Origin: an uncultured Roseiflexaceae bacterium
Lineage (GTDB): Bacteria; Chloroflexota; Chloroflexia; Chloroflexales; Roseiflexaceae
Assembly: GCA_937988885.1 (NCBI GenBank)
Contig: CALKHR010000072.1
Span: 1-10,381, forward strand
Direction: 5' to 3'
DNA: 10,381 nt
Part shown: positions 1 through 7,774 of the stretch, one piece after another
Layout: every line of letters begins with the position of its first letter
Position numbering within the stretch: the stretch's first letter is position 1
The notes under the pieces: model-generated
What the model was told of the DNA's origin: nothing
Databases searched by the model: none
Seen by the model: the letters and a program-made list of their open reading frames with translations, nothing else
Translations under genes and position numbers: made by a program

Positions 1-17
1 AACGGAAGGATTTGCGC

Positions 18-1343
18 ATGCCAAAGACATTTTTGTCCATAGCAGTGAACAGTGCGATCGCCACAATCGTCACAACTGCTGTCTGGTTTGCTGTGACATT
101 TTGGCTCTTCCTTGAGACGCGCTCGGTCACAGCCACCTCCGTTTTGGCGAGTATTTACCTTGTGATCGTGGCAGGATCGGGCTTCCTGCTCGGCTCAATT
201 GTTGATCGCTTCAAGCAAAAAACTTCATTCGTTGTTTCCACCCTTGTGTCGTTGGGCTTTTATCTGCTCGCAGCCCTGTTGTTTGTGATGAACCCCTCTT
301 CAAGCTTCACCTCTGCGAGCAGCGTGATGCTGTGGATCTTTTTATCGTTGACGCTGCTCGGCTCGATTGCGGGCAATGTGCGCAACATTGTGCTCTCCAC
401 CTTGGTCACGATTATGATCGCCGAAGATCAGCGTGATCGAGCCAATGGCTTGATCGGTGCGATCAACGGCTCGGCGTTTCTGATCGCGTCGGTGATCAGC
501 GGCGTGGTGATCGGATTTTTCGGTATGTTTTGGATGCTGGCCGCATCCTGCACACTGTTGCTACTGTTGACGCTGCACGCTGCCAGCCTGCCGTTGCCTG
601 CGGCGCCGCATCACCACGAACCCACCGTTCACGCAGAGCGGCAGCGCGTCGATCTGCGGGGCACACTGCGGGCGATCTCGCTCATCCCCGGACTGTTCGG
701 GCTGATCTTCTTCCAAACCTTCAACAACTTCCTGGGTGGCGTGTTTATGGCGCTGATGGATGCCTACGGCTTGTCGCTGGTATCGGTGCAGACGTGGGGC
801 TTCCTGTGGGGCATGCTGAGCCTCGCGATGATCTTGGGTGGTATGTTTGTGAGCCGCTACGGCTTGGGGCCGCATCCGCTGCGGCGCTTGTTCCAGATCA
901 ATATGATCACCTGGACGGTCTGCATCTTCTTCACCATCCAATCTTCGGTCATTCTGCTCTCCATTGGTATTTTTACGTGGATGGCGCTGATGCCGATGGC
1001 CGAGGCCGCCGAGCAGACCATCTTGCAGAAGGTGATTCCATTGGAGCGACAGGGGCGGGTGTTCGGCTTTGCGCAGAGCGTCGAGCAATCGGCTTCACCG
1101 CTCACCGCGTTCTGCATCGGCCCGATCACCGATCTATTCTTCATCCCGTTTATGACCACGGGCGCGGGTGCGGCGGCGATCGGTAGTTGGTACGGCGTGG
1201 GTCCCGAGCGCGGGATGGCGCTGGTGTTCAGCATCGCGGGCTTGCTAGGCTTACTGGTCACGCTTGTGGCGATGCGTTCGCGTTCGTATCGGCTGCTCTC
1301 CAAGCTGTACGCCGATGATGAGCCTCAGCCCGCCTTCGCATAA
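18..1343 (+). CDS. MFS transporter (12 predicted TM helices)
   Basis: Probable secondary transporter of the major facilitator superfamily in the cytoplasmic membrane; substrate unknown. The 441-aa protein is almost entirely hydrophobic, with helices starting near residues 8, 40, 70 and 105 and a second bundle after a hydrophilic central loop (about residues 195-220, rich in His, Glu and Arg). That fits the usual 6+6 arrangement and family length. The loop after helix 2 carries GSIVDRFKQK (residues 59-68), matching MFS motif A (GxxxDRxxRR). The overall look is closest to MFS_3/EntS-like exporters, but this is an impression. I chose the ATG at 18 because GGAAGGA at 4-10 lies 7 bases upstream. 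A TTG at 12 is in frame but sits against the Shine-Dalgarno sequence. The gene converges on the PLP-enzyme gene; its promoter lies outside the window. Confidence 0.88.
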   Translation: MPKTFLSIAVNSAIATIVTTAVWFAVTFWLFLETRSVTATSVLASIYLVIVAGSGFLLGSIVDRFKQKTSFVVSTLVSLGFYLLAALLFVMNPSSSFTSASSVMLWIFLSLTLLGSIAGNVRNIVLSTLVTIMIAEDQRDRANGLIGAINGSAFLIASVISGVVIGFFGMFWMLAASCTLLLLLTLHAASLPLPAAPHHHEPTVHAERQRVDLRGTLRAISLIPGLFGLIFFQTFNNFLGGVFMALMDAYGLSLVSVQTWGFLWGMLSLAMILGGMFVSRYGLGPHPLRRLFQINMITWTVCIFFTIQSSVILLSIGIFTWMALMPMAEAAEQTILQKVIPLERQGRVFGFAQSVEQSASPLTAFCIGPITDLFFIPFMTTGAGAAAIGSWYGVGPERGMALVFSIAGLLGLLVTLVAMRSRSYRLLSKLYADDEPQPAFA

Positions 1344-1351
1344 CGCAACGA

Positions 1352-1383
1352 GCCGCCTGCGGCATAGCTGCACCGCAGGCGGC
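1352..1383. terminator. Inverted repeat between convergent genes, likely bidirectional terminator
   Basis: GCCGCCTGCGG (1352-1362) and CCGCAGGCGGC (1373-1383) are perfect reverse complements around a 10-base loop. The hairpin starts 8 bases after the transporter stop and ends 13 bases before the stop of the convergent gene, the typical place for a shared terminator. Neither side has a clear T-tract, so it may act as a 3'-end-stabilising or Rho-assisted structure rather than a classical intrinsic terminator. Confidence 0.65.
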
Positions 1384-1396
1384 CCATCGTCCGTCG

Positions 1397-2641
1397 TTAC
1401 GCCAATTCGTTCAGCGCCGCCAAGAGGCGGTCCACTTCTTCGGCGGTGTTGTAGTGCGCCAAACCGATGCGCACCATGCCGCCGCTCTCCTCGACCCCCA
1501 AGCGCTCGCTGAGGTTGATCGCATAGTAGTTGCCATCCCACACGAAGATGCCGCGCTCGCCGAGGTAGGTCGCGATCTCGTTGGGCGTGTGCTTCTGCAT
1601 GCGGATCGACACGGTCGGCGTGCGCCACCCGAATCGCTCCGGATCGCTGATGCCGTAGAACGTCAGCCCTGGGATGGCGAGCAACCCCGCGATCAACTTC
1701 TCGGCCAGGCCGCGCTCGTAGGACTGGATGCCCTGCATCGCTGTCTGTAGCGCCGCGCGCCGCGATGAGGGTGGCGTATCGCTCAGGCGCTGCCCGAGTT
1801 CGGCCAAGTAGTCGATGGCGGCTGCCACACCCGCCAAGCCCTCGTGATTCTTTGTGCCGGTCTCCCAGCGGTCGGGCGTTTGATCGAGGGCGGGGCGCAC
1901 TTTGTAGGGCTTCAGGCGCGTAAGGTGCTCGCGCTTGCCATAGAGCACGCCGGAGTGCGGGCCGAAGAACTTATAGGGCGAGCAGGCCAGGAAATCGCAA
2001 TCGAGTGCGCGCACATCGATCGGGCCGTGCGGCGCGTAGTGTACCGCGTCGATGAAGGACATCGCGCCGACTTCGTGGGCCAGCCGCGTGACTTCGGCGA
2101 CATCGTTGATCGTGCCGACGGCGTTCGAGGCGTAGCCGACCGCGACGAGTTTGGTGCGCTCGTTGATCTTCGAGCGGAGATCGTCCATATTGAGCGTGCA
2201 GTCCTCAACATCGATATCCACCACTTGGATGGTGACGCCCCGCTCTTCGAGCGCTTTCCACGGCGAAAAGTTGGCATCGTGATCGAGCCGAGTGAGCACG
2301 ATCTCGTCGCCTGGGCCAAGCTCGCGGCCAATGGCGCGGCTGATCGCGAAGGTGAGCGTTGTCATATTCGGACCGAACACCACTTCGTCGGCGTCGCAAC
2401 CCAGGAGGTCGGCCATGGCGGCGTGCGCTTCGGCGATGATCGCGTCGCTGCGATGGCTGGTGAGGAACGCGCCATGCGTGTTGGCGTTGGCTTTCACGAG
2501 GTAGTTGCTGATCGCATCGATCACCCGCTGGGGCACTTGGGTTCCACCCGGCCCGTCGAAGAATACCACTGGTTCCTGGCCGATGGTTTCGGCCAGTGCC
2601 GGAAATTGAGCGCGAATCCACGCGAGATCCAGGGTCGCCAT
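1397..2641 (-). CDS. Cysteine desulfurase-like PLP-dependent class V aminotransferase
   Basis: Cytoplasmic fold-type I PLP enzyme of aminotransferase class V, in the group often annotated 'cysteine desulfurase-like'. The 414-aa protein has the expected landmarks. THGAF lies at 55-59 and the NMTT phosphate-binding turn at 92-95. H121 (DHDAN) would stack on the PLP ring. FIDAVH at 197-202 supplies D198 for the pyridine nitrogen. SPYKFFGPHSG supplies K224 as the Schiff-base lysine. RIGLAHYNT (391-399) matches the C-terminal substrate-carboxylate motif with R391. The loop that carries the catalytic cysteine in true desulfurases reads GIFVWDGNYYAI (364-375) with no Cys, so sulfur transfer from cysteine is doubtful; an epimerase, lyase or aminotransferase role is possible. 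The ATG at 2641 follows AAAGGAG by 5 bases. An in-frame TTG at 2659 would lie upstream of that site and is less likely. No clear sigma-70 promoter lies directly upstream, so co-transcription with the DUF2630-like gene is possible. Confidence 0.9.
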   Translation of the reverse strand: MATLDLAWIRAQFPALAETIGQEPVVFFDGPGGTQVPQRVIDAISNYLVKANANTHGAFLTSHRSDAIIAEAHAAMADLLGCDADEVVFGPNMTTLTFAISRAIGRELGPGDEIVLTRLDHDANFSPWKALEERGVTIQVVDIDVEDCTLNMDDLRSKINERTKLVAVGYASNAVGTINDVAEVTRLAHEVGAMSFIDAVHYAPHGPIDVRALDCDFLACSPYKFFGPHSGVLYGKREHLTRLKPYKVRPALDQTPDRWETGTKNHEGLAGVAAAIDYLAELGQRLSDTPPSSRRAALQTAMQGIQSYERGLAEKLIAGLLAIPGLTFYGISDPERFGWRTPTVSIRMQKHTPNEIATYLGERGIFVWDGNYYAINLSERLGVEESGGMVRIGLAHYNTAEEVDRLLAALNELA

Positions 2642-2646
2642 ACACA

Positions 2647-2653
2647 CTCCTTT
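2647..2653 (-). promoter_or_regulatory. Ribosome binding site that fixes the aminotransferase start
   Basis: On the minus strand AAAGGAG lies 5 bases before the ATG at 2641. It lies inside the longer reading frame that begins at the TTG at 2659, so it supports the shorter protein. It directly follows the 3' arm of a 9-bp inverted repeat (2654-2662 with 2702-2710). Confidence 0.7.
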
Positions 2654-2710
2654 TGGCAAAGCGTAGGGGAAACGATCTCTGGGGCCAAGCCATGCGGCTC
2701 AGCTTTGCCA
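2654..2710 (-). promoter_or_regulatory. Possible leader stem next to the aminotransferase ribosome binding site
   Basis: TGGCAAAGC at 2654-2662 and GCTTTGCCA at 2702-2710 are perfect 9-base reverse complements separated by 39 bases. Read on the minus strand, the 3' arm is followed at once by AAAGGAG. A smaller AGCC/GGCT hairpin can form inside the loop. If transcribed as a leader, the stem would end just before the ribosome binding site and could affect translation. No known riboswitch class is recognised and chance is not excluded. Confidence 0.3.
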
Positions 2711-2723
2711 TCGTTCGGGCGAG

Positions 2724-2739
2724 GTGTTACGCATAACAC
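2724..2739. promoter_or_regulatory. 16-bp near-perfect palindrome, possible operator
   Basis: GTGTTACGCATAACAC is symmetrical at 7 of its 8 base pairs. It lies 83-98 bases upstream of the aminotransferase ATG, in the gap after the DUF2630-like gene. Size and symmetry suit a dimeric helix-turn-helix repressor, but no regulator is encoded nearby and no promoter overlaps it convincingly. Confidence 0.3.
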
Positions 2740-2790
2740 ACAGAGCGCTACTGGTGTGCAGCAGCCACTGCGGAGCTAGGTTACGCCGCG

Positions 2791-3018
2791 TTACTGAAGC
2801 AATTTGCTTGGATCTTCAGGCGGCGGCACTGGGATAGAGTCCAACCCTGCATCGCGGGCGGCCTCTATGCGCCGACGCAGATCCCACAGGCGCTCAAGTT
2901 CGGCGCGCACCTGGGCGAGCCGTGGGTGCTCTTCGGCTGTGACTTTATCATCGGCGTAGATCGCCTCACGTTCGTGTTCGAGCTTGATAATCGCCGCGAT
3001 CACTTCTTCGAGTGTCAT
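2791..3018 (-). CDS. Small DUF2630-like protein
   Basis: A 75-aa, highly charged, helical protein without signal peptide or membrane segment. An N-terminal helix (residues 1-20) with EHER at 14-17 is followed by a second amphipathic helix from about residue 29. The LERLWDLRRRIEAARDAGLD stretch (41-60) resembles the conserved LDQCWDLLRQRRA...GLDP core of DUF2630, with W45 and D46 at its centre, and the tail is proline-rich. The match is from memory of the family pattern; the family has no established function. The start is an ATG preceded by AGGAGGGAGG (3024-3033) at 5-base spacing, a strong ribosome binding site, which supports a real gene despite its size. A promoter lies just upstream. The gene is followed after 149 bp by the aminotransferase in the same direction. 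Confidence 0.75.
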   Translation of the reverse strand: MTLEEVIAAIIKLEHEREAIYADDKVTAEEHPRLAQVRAELERLWDLRRRIEAARDAGLDSIPVPPPEDPSKLLQ

Positions 3019-3055
3019 AGCAACCTCCCTCCTATTATCGAACGATGTTGGGTAC

Positions 3056-3083
3056 AGTATAGCGCAAGTTAGGGGTACGGCAA
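3056..3083 (-). promoter_or_regulatory. Sigma-70-type promoter for the DUF2630-like gene
   Basis: On the minus strand, -35 TTGCCG (3078-3083) and -10 TATACT (3056-3061) are separated by 16 bases. Transcription would start near 3049, giving a leader of about 30 bases that includes the purine-rich ribosome binding site. Confidence 0.55.
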
Positions 3084-3171
3084 GGGTGGCATGCCCTGTT
3101 GCTTTCGCGATGACGTAGAATGCGCCAATCGGTGGGTGAGCCGCCTCTACGGCTTGAAATGCGGAAAGCGT

Positions 3172-3201
3172 TTGCCTAGACGCCTAACTGCTTTGTATAA
3201 T
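3172..3201 (+). promoter_or_regulatory. Sigma-70-type promoter for the amidohydrolase
   Basis: A perfect TATAAT at 3196-3201 with TTGCCT at 3172-3177 (4 of 6 to consensus) and an 18-base spacer. Transcription would start near 3208, leaving a leader of about 57 bases. The 246-bp gap 3019-3264 thus holds two divergent promoters; no other gene or RNA was seen in it. Confidence 0.6.
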
Positions 3202-3264
3202 GGCTTTAATCCTGCTCCAATCTAGCACAATCCCTTCCGTTTCAATTGCATACCAGGAGGAACC

Positions 3265-4449
3265 ATGAGCACTCCGTTTCTGGCTGAGGCGCAAGCGATC
3301 GCCGATAAGGTGGTGGCGATTCGCCGTGATTTGCACATGCATCCGGAGCTCGGTTTTCAGGAGGTGCGTACCGCACGGATTGTTGCCGAGGAATTGAGCG
3401 CGCTCGGCTACGAGGTGCTGACGGGTGTGGGGAAGACGGGTGTGGTTGGCATGATCTCCGGCACGAAGTCCGGCAACCGCACGGTGCTGCTGCGCTTCGA
3501 TATGGATGCGCTGCCGATCCAGGAGGCCAACGATGTGCCGTACCGCTCGCAGACGCCGGGTGTGATGCACGCCTGCGGTCACGATGCGCATGTGGCGATC
3601 GGGATCGGCGTGGCGACGCTGTTGGCGCAGCACCGCGATCGGTTTGGCGGCACGGTGAAGCTGATGTTTCAACCTGCAGAAGAAGGTCTGGGCGGAGCGA
3701 AGGCGATGATCGAAGATGGCGTGCTCAAGGGGCCGGAAGTCGATGTAGCGTTCGGCTTGCACGTATCATCGAATCACGATACGGGCACGGCGGTGGTGCG
3801 TCCCGGCGCGCTCTTGGCCGCTTCAGATCGCTTGCACATCGTGGTGCGTGGACGGGGTGGGCACGCGGCGCATCCCGAGCAGACGGTTGACGCGGTGTTG
3901 GTGGCCGCGCAGATCGTGGTGGCGCTGCAGACGATCGTGGCCCGCAACATCGATCCCGAACAGGCGGCGGTGATCACGATCGGCAGCATCCACGCGGGCG
4001 AGGCCAGCAATGTGATCGCCGAGACGGCGGAGTTGCGCGGCAGTATTCGCAGCTTCGACCCAGAGGTGCGCGCAACGCTGCATCGGCGCATCCACGAGGT
4101 GGCGACGGGCGTAGCTGCGGCCTTGGGAGCGACCGCCGAGGTGAACACGCCCTACGGCGTCGATGCGACGGTGAACGCGCCTGCACCCACTGCACTGGTG
4201 CAGACAGTGGCCGCCGAGGTTCTGGGCAGCACAAATGTGAATACGACCTACCGTTCGACGGGCGGCGAGGATTTCTCGGCGGTGCTGAGCGAGGTGCCGG
4301 GCCAGTTCTTCTTCCTCGGCTCACGCAATCGCGAGTTGGGCACGCATTTCCCGCACCACAACCCGCGATTCGATGTCGATGAGAGCTGTTTCCCGTATGG
4401 CGTGGCGATCCTATGCGAGACGGCGGTGCGCGCGCTGGCGGGCGAGTAG
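3265..4449 (+). CDS. M20 family metallo-amidohydrolase (N-acyl-amino-acid/hippurate hydrolase type)
   Basis: Cytoplasmic dinuclear metallo-hydrolase of peptidase family M20, expected to cleave the amide bond of N-acylated amino acids or similar compounds; the exact substrate cannot be read from the sequence. The 394-aa length is normal for the family. RRDLHMHPELGFQE at 20-33 is the typical N-terminal motif. Predicted metal ligands are C104 and H106 (ACGHD), E140 (PAEEG), H166 (GLHV) and H365 (HHNPRFD); E139 is the expected catalytic base. The lid/dimerisation domain spans about 180-295 and contains GRGGHAAHPE, with H200 reaching the partner active site in relatives. STGGEDFS at 331-338 is the conserved C-terminal motif. 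There is no signal peptide. The ATG follows AGGAGG (3255-3260) by 4 bases. The stop lies 3 bp from that of the convergent membrane-protein gene. Confidence 0.93.
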   Translation: MSTPFLAEAQAIADKVVAIRRDLHMHPELGFQEVRTARIVAEELSALGYEVLTGVGKTGVVGMISGTKSGNRTVLLRFDMDALPIQEANDVPYRSQTPGVMHACGHDAHVAIGIGVATLLAQHRDRFGGTVKLMFQPAEEGLGGAKAMIEDGVLKGPEVDVAFGLHVSSNHDTGTAVVRPGALLAASDRLHIVVRGRGGHAAHPEQTVDAVLVAAQIVVALQTIVARNIDPEQAAVITIGSIHAGEASNVIAETAELRGSIRSFDPEVRATLHRRIHEVATGVAAALGATAEVNTPYGVDATVNAPAPTALVQTVAAEVLGSTNVNTTYRSTGGEDFSAVLSEVPGQFFFLGSRNRELGTHFPHHNPRFDVDESCFPYGVAILCETAVRALAGE

Positions 4450-4452
4450 CCG

Positions 4453-7400
4453 TTATTCGCCGACCATGATCTCACCCAACAGCAGCGCCTGTTGTCCGGC
4501 GAGTGGCTGTGGTTGGCCGCTCGCTGGGTCATAGACCACCAACAGCACGCGGTAGGTGCCGGGCGGCGTGTCGGGCGCGAGTTGCAGCGGCACATCTTGG
4601 CGCACGCGATCGCCTGCGGCCCAGCTTGGATTGGGTCGCCAATCGCCGCCGACAGGACCATCCCACTGCGCCCATTTGCGGTCGGTGTCGTCGAGCAGTT
4701 GCACCGAGACCATCAGCAGGTCGCTGGGGGCCAGGCTGCGCCAGCCGAGTTGCACGGTGAGCGGGCTGCCGGGTGGCAGCGGCGCGTCGCGCTCGGCTCC
4801 GGGCCAGGGTTGTGGACGCTGCATCACGGTCCGCTCCAGCACGGCGGTGCCGTTGTCGAGCGTGAGCGGCTCGCTGGTCAGGGCGCGCAAGTTGATGGGT
4901 AATGTGTTCGGCAGGCCCACGGCGGTCGCCTCGACGGTATAGGGCACCGGCGTGAAGTCGATGAGTTCGCCGTTCTGCACTTGCAGCGTAAAGACGGGCG
5001 TCTGCAGGATCGGCTGCTCGCCGTTATAGAAGGTGAGCATGCCGAAGTAGATGTCGTCGGGCGGTGGCGCGAGCGCATCGACGCTGAGCAATGGCGTCGG
5101 CTCGCCGTTGACGAGCGCTTGGGTAGCGCCTTGCGCCACATCGAACTGTAACTGCCAGCGTTCCTCGATCGGCAGGGCCGCCAGCACCCGCAAGCCCTGC
5201 AAGTGCTGGGTGAAGGTGTCCCGCATCAGCGATAGCTCAAGGCGCAGCGCGTGCCGTCCGGGATTGGCCACGTCGATGGTGAGCGCGCTGGTGGCACCCC
5301 GTTGTTCGGCGAAGGCGCTCCAAGCCAGGTAATCGTCGGCGCGCACGCTGCTGGGCGCTTGGGCCTCGGAGGCGCTGCTGGCCTGCACATCCACCAACGC
5401 CAACGGCTGCTCGGCGCTGAGCGTGAGCGTGGTTGGCGTAGGCAGCGCCAGGCTGATCACATTCACGCCTGGTTCAATGGCGACCTGCGCCTGCTGCTCG
5501 CCGTAGCGCAGCGTGAGCTGTTGGGCGCGCAGATTCGCGACGGTGATGCGTAACTGTTGGAAATCGGACGCGCCCTGTGGAACCGCATCGCCAAAGCTGA
5601 GCATATCGCCCACCGCGATGCTGAGCGGCTCGGTGTTGCTGATCGGCAGGTTTGCGCCGGCTCGACGCCAGATCGCTAGCGCGCCGGGCGAGCTACGGCT
5701 GGTGGGAGGCGTGGGGCTGTAGAACTCGCTGCGGCCCTGCAACACGCGCTCTTGGGCGTTGAGACGGTAGAGCGCATTGGTGTTGCTGCGCCAGATCTCC
5801 TCACCGCCGTAGCGCAGCGGCCACGGCTGCTCGTTGGCCGAGAGCAGCGCGTAATCGGGCAGTTGTCCAGTCGGCCAAACATCGTAGACGGTGTAGGCGG
5901 TCGAGACGTGCCCCCAGATCGTGTTGCCATACAGCGAATCGATCAACTGGCCGCTTATCGGCCCGGTGAACGCGCCGTCGCTGGTGACGGCCACAGTCGA
6001 GCCTGGTGGAATACGACGGGCGGCGGCGTCGAAGGCGGCGATGTCGCGGGTGAAGATAGCCGGGCCGCGCCAGTGATCGCGGATGGTCAGCGCCTGCGAC
6101 CAGCCCGCCAGCAGCAGCGGCGCGAGGCCCAGCGCGATCAGCAGTGGGCGCAGGTTGCGGCGGCCCATCAACGCTTGCAAGCCGAAGGCGAACGCGCCCC
6201 AAGCCACGAACCCAGCGTAGGAACTGCCCTTCATGTAGGCATAGGGGTACGAGCGGTTGAGTCGCAGCCAGGCCAGGTAAGCCAGCACAGCGGCGATCAG
6301 CAGCAGCCAGCGCACGCGGTAGAGCGGTCGCGCCTGTTCGGGCGATTCTGCGGCGGTGGAGTTGGTGGCGGGCAGCAGGAAACCCACCAGCACCAGCAGG
6401 CCGAGCAGCGCCATGCCGACGCTCACCAGCCAGGCGGGCGGTTGCGCGCCCTGGTCGGGCAGGCGAAACGCCATCAGGCCGATCGTCTCGGCCAGGGCGA
6501 TGTAGCGCTCGGGACCGACGTGCTGGGCCGGGATGGAGTAGCGGAAGCTGAATCCCGCGAAGTAATCGGGGATGGTGAGCCAGCCCAGCAGCAGGGTAGC
6601 TAGCCCCAGGGCGAGCGCGCCACCGACGAGGCGCAGTGGCATGCCCGCTTGGCGCTGTTCCCGATCGTAGAACGCCTCGATCAGGCGGGCCGCGCCCAAC
6701 CCGACCGCCATCGGCACCCAGATCGTGAGGGCCGGGTAGTAGGCGACCGGTAGCGCGGCGAGCACAACGCCACCCAGCAGCGCGATGGGCAGCAGCGTGC
6801 GCAGCGGGTGGCCCTGTGTGCCATCGGGGCGGGCCAGCGCCTCAACGACGGCGATGCCCATCACGAGCCCCAAGCCCAACAGCGGCCAGGCCGACATCTG
6901 CATACCGAAGTTGAAGTAGCTGATCCACAGCATCAGCGCCCCAGCCGATGCGCCAGCCGCGCCGAGCCAGGCCGTCCAGCGGCCCAGGCCCATCGTGCCT
7001 CGCAACCAGATGTAAATGCTCAACACACCCAGCGTGCGCAGCAGCGCCAGCAACGGCGCGAAGGTCTGCAACGCAGTCTGCTGGCTGATCAGCATGGTGA
7101 AGCCTTGGAACACTGAGAAGCCGAGCGTGACACCGATCTTCGGCGGATCGCTGACCAGGGTGCGCAAGGGGCTAGAGGGCGCTTCGGGGATGCGGGCGAC
7201 CGGATAATCGAGCAGGTGCCAGGCCATCGGGAAGTAGCTCTCGGTATCCCAGCCCTGGCCGATCACGGTGATGAAGCCGTAGTTCAACAGCGGCAGCACG
7301 CCGATCAGCGTGGTGAGCAGCAGCAACGCCAGCAGTGCAGCTTCGTCGCGCAGCCAGCTGAGCGGGTTGGGACGGGTGCCACGATGCCAGGCCCACACGT

Positions 7401-7638
7401 TGAGCGCGGTGGTGAGCACCAGCAGCAGCGCTAGCGCCCAGCGCAGGTTCAGCACTGTGCTGACGGCCAGATAACCAACCAGGATCGTGAGGGCGTAGCC
7501 GATCAGCGGTGTGAGCAGGGCGGTGTAGGGGCGCAGCGAGCGGGGTAAAGCCAGGGCAGTGAGGCCCCATCCGGTGTACACACACAGCACAAGGGCACAC
7601 GCGCAGATCCAGAGTATCTGACCAATCACAACAAGCAC
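4453..7638 (-). CDS. Large GT-C-like multi-pass membrane protein with C-terminal beta-rich domains
   Basis: A 1061-aa protein not recognised as a named family. Residues 1 to about 515 form many hydrophobic helices. The first large outer loop contains GWDTESY, with D131 and E133 forming a DxE motif where GT-C glycosyltransferases (PMT/ArnT-like) carry their catalytic acid. YPYAYMKGSSY (464-474) lies between late helices. Residues after about 525 are soluble and probably extracytoplasmic: an alpha/beta stretch (PGSTVAVTSDGAF, from 545), then several beta-sandwich-like segments rich in Pro, Leu and Gln. The end (LTVQLGWRS, PPGTYRVLLVVYDPASG) resembles a beta domain common at the C-terminus of Chloroflexota membrane glycosyltransferases. 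Likely role, by inference: transfer of sugar from a lipid carrier to a surface polymer or protein. The start is a GTG preceded by AAAAGGA (7644-7650) at 5-base spacing, with an extended -10 promoter upstream. No polysaccharide genes are adjacent, so it is an orphan here. Confidence 0.8.
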   Translation of the reverse strand: MLVVIGQILWICACALVLCVYTGWGLTALALPRSLRPYTALLTPLIGYALTILVGYLAVSTVLNLRWALALLLVLTTALNVWAWHRGTRPNPLSWLRDEAALLALLLLTTLIGVLPLLNYGFITVIGQGWDTESYFPMAWHLLDYPVARIPEAPSSPLRTLVSDPPKIGVTLGFSVFQGFTMLISQQTALQTFAPLLALLRTLGVLSIYIWLRGTMGLGRWTAWLGAAGASAGALMLWISYFNFGMQMSAWPLLGLGLVMGIAVVEALARPDGTQGHPLRTLLPIALLGGVVLAALPVAYYPALTIWVPMAVGLGAARLIEAFYDREQRQAGMPLRLVGGALALGLATLLLGWLTIPDYFAGFSFRYSIPAQHVGPERYIALAETIGLMAFRLPDQGAQPPAWLVSVGMALLGLLVLVGFLLPATNSTAAESPEQARPLYRVRWLLLIAAVLAYLAWLRLNRSYPYAYMKGSSYAGFVAWGAFAFGLQALMGRRNLRPLLIALGLAPLLLAGWSQALTIRDHWRGPAIFTRDIAAFDAAARRIPPGSTVAVTSDGAFTGPISGQLIDSLYGNTIWGHVSTAYTVYDVWPTGQLPDYALLSANEQPWPLRYGGEEIWRSNTNALYRLNAQERVLQGRSEFYSPTPPTSRSSPGALAIWRRAGANLPISNTEPLSIAVGDMLSFGDAVPQGASDFQQLRITVANLRAQQLTLRYGEQQAQVAIEPGVNVISLALPTPTTLTLSAEQPLALVDVQASSASEAQAPSSVRADDYLAWSAFAEQRGATSALTIDVANPGRHALRLELSLMRDTFTQHLQGLRVLAALPIEERWQLQFDVAQGATQALVNGEPTPLLSVDALAPPPDDIYFGMLTFYNGEQPILQTPVFTLQVQNGELIDFTPVPYTVEATAVGLPNTLPINLRALTSEPLTLDNGTAVLERTVMQRPQPWPGAERDAPLPPGSPLTVQLGWRSLAPSDLLMVSVQLLDDTDRKWAQWDGPVGGDWRPNPSWAAGDRVRQDVPLQLAPDTPPGTYRVLLVVYDPASGQPQPLAGQQALLLGEIMVGE

Positions 7639-7643
7639 AGGCG

Positions 7644-7650
7644 TCCTTTT
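7644..7650 (-). promoter_or_regulatory. Ribosome binding site supporting the GTG start at 7638
   Basis: AAAAGGA on the minus strand is 5 bases upstream of the GTG at 7636-7638. The first residues (MLVVIGQILWIC) run straight into a membrane helix, as expected of a true N-terminus. Confidence 0.6.
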
Positions 7651-7682
7651 GAGCTTTCAGTGGCGACGAACGAGCGCGGGCA

Positions 7683-7691
7683 ATTATACCA
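7683..7691 (-). promoter_or_regulatory. Extended -10 promoter for the large membrane protein
   Basis: On the minus strand the sequence reads TGGTATAAT, a perfect TATAAT with the TGn extension. No good -35 box is found 16-18 bases upstream, which fits an extended -10 promoter. Transcription would start near 7676, leaving a leader of about 38 bases. Confidence 0.55.
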
Positions 7692-7774
7692 TGCTCATTC
7701 TGGTGATGGGCTTTGGGCGCTGTAATAATCGATTGCATAGACTGTTATTACTTGCAGTGGCATCTGTAGAAGTT

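Noticed and set aside
530..1186. Overlapping 218-codon frame inside the transporter gene
   Set aside because: The transporter frame is strongly supported by its membrane helices and motif A; the overlapping frame shows no family features.
1844..2779. Open frame of 311 codons on the plus strand opposite the aminotransferase gene
   Set aside because: It is antisense to a well-conserved PLP enzyme, has Arg/Val/Asp/Ala-rich composition typical of the opposite strand of a G+C-rich gene, and shows no recognisable domain.
3084..3098. Short palindrome GGCATGCC and flanking bases in the divergent gap
   Set aside because: Eight bases of symmetry with weak flanking pairs is expected by chance; it overlaps no promoter element.
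5752..6603. Open frame of 283 codons on the plus strand within the large membrane-protein gene
   Set aside because: Its Gln/Arg/Ala/Gly-rich translation is what the reverse complement of Leu/Ala-rich membrane helices produces.
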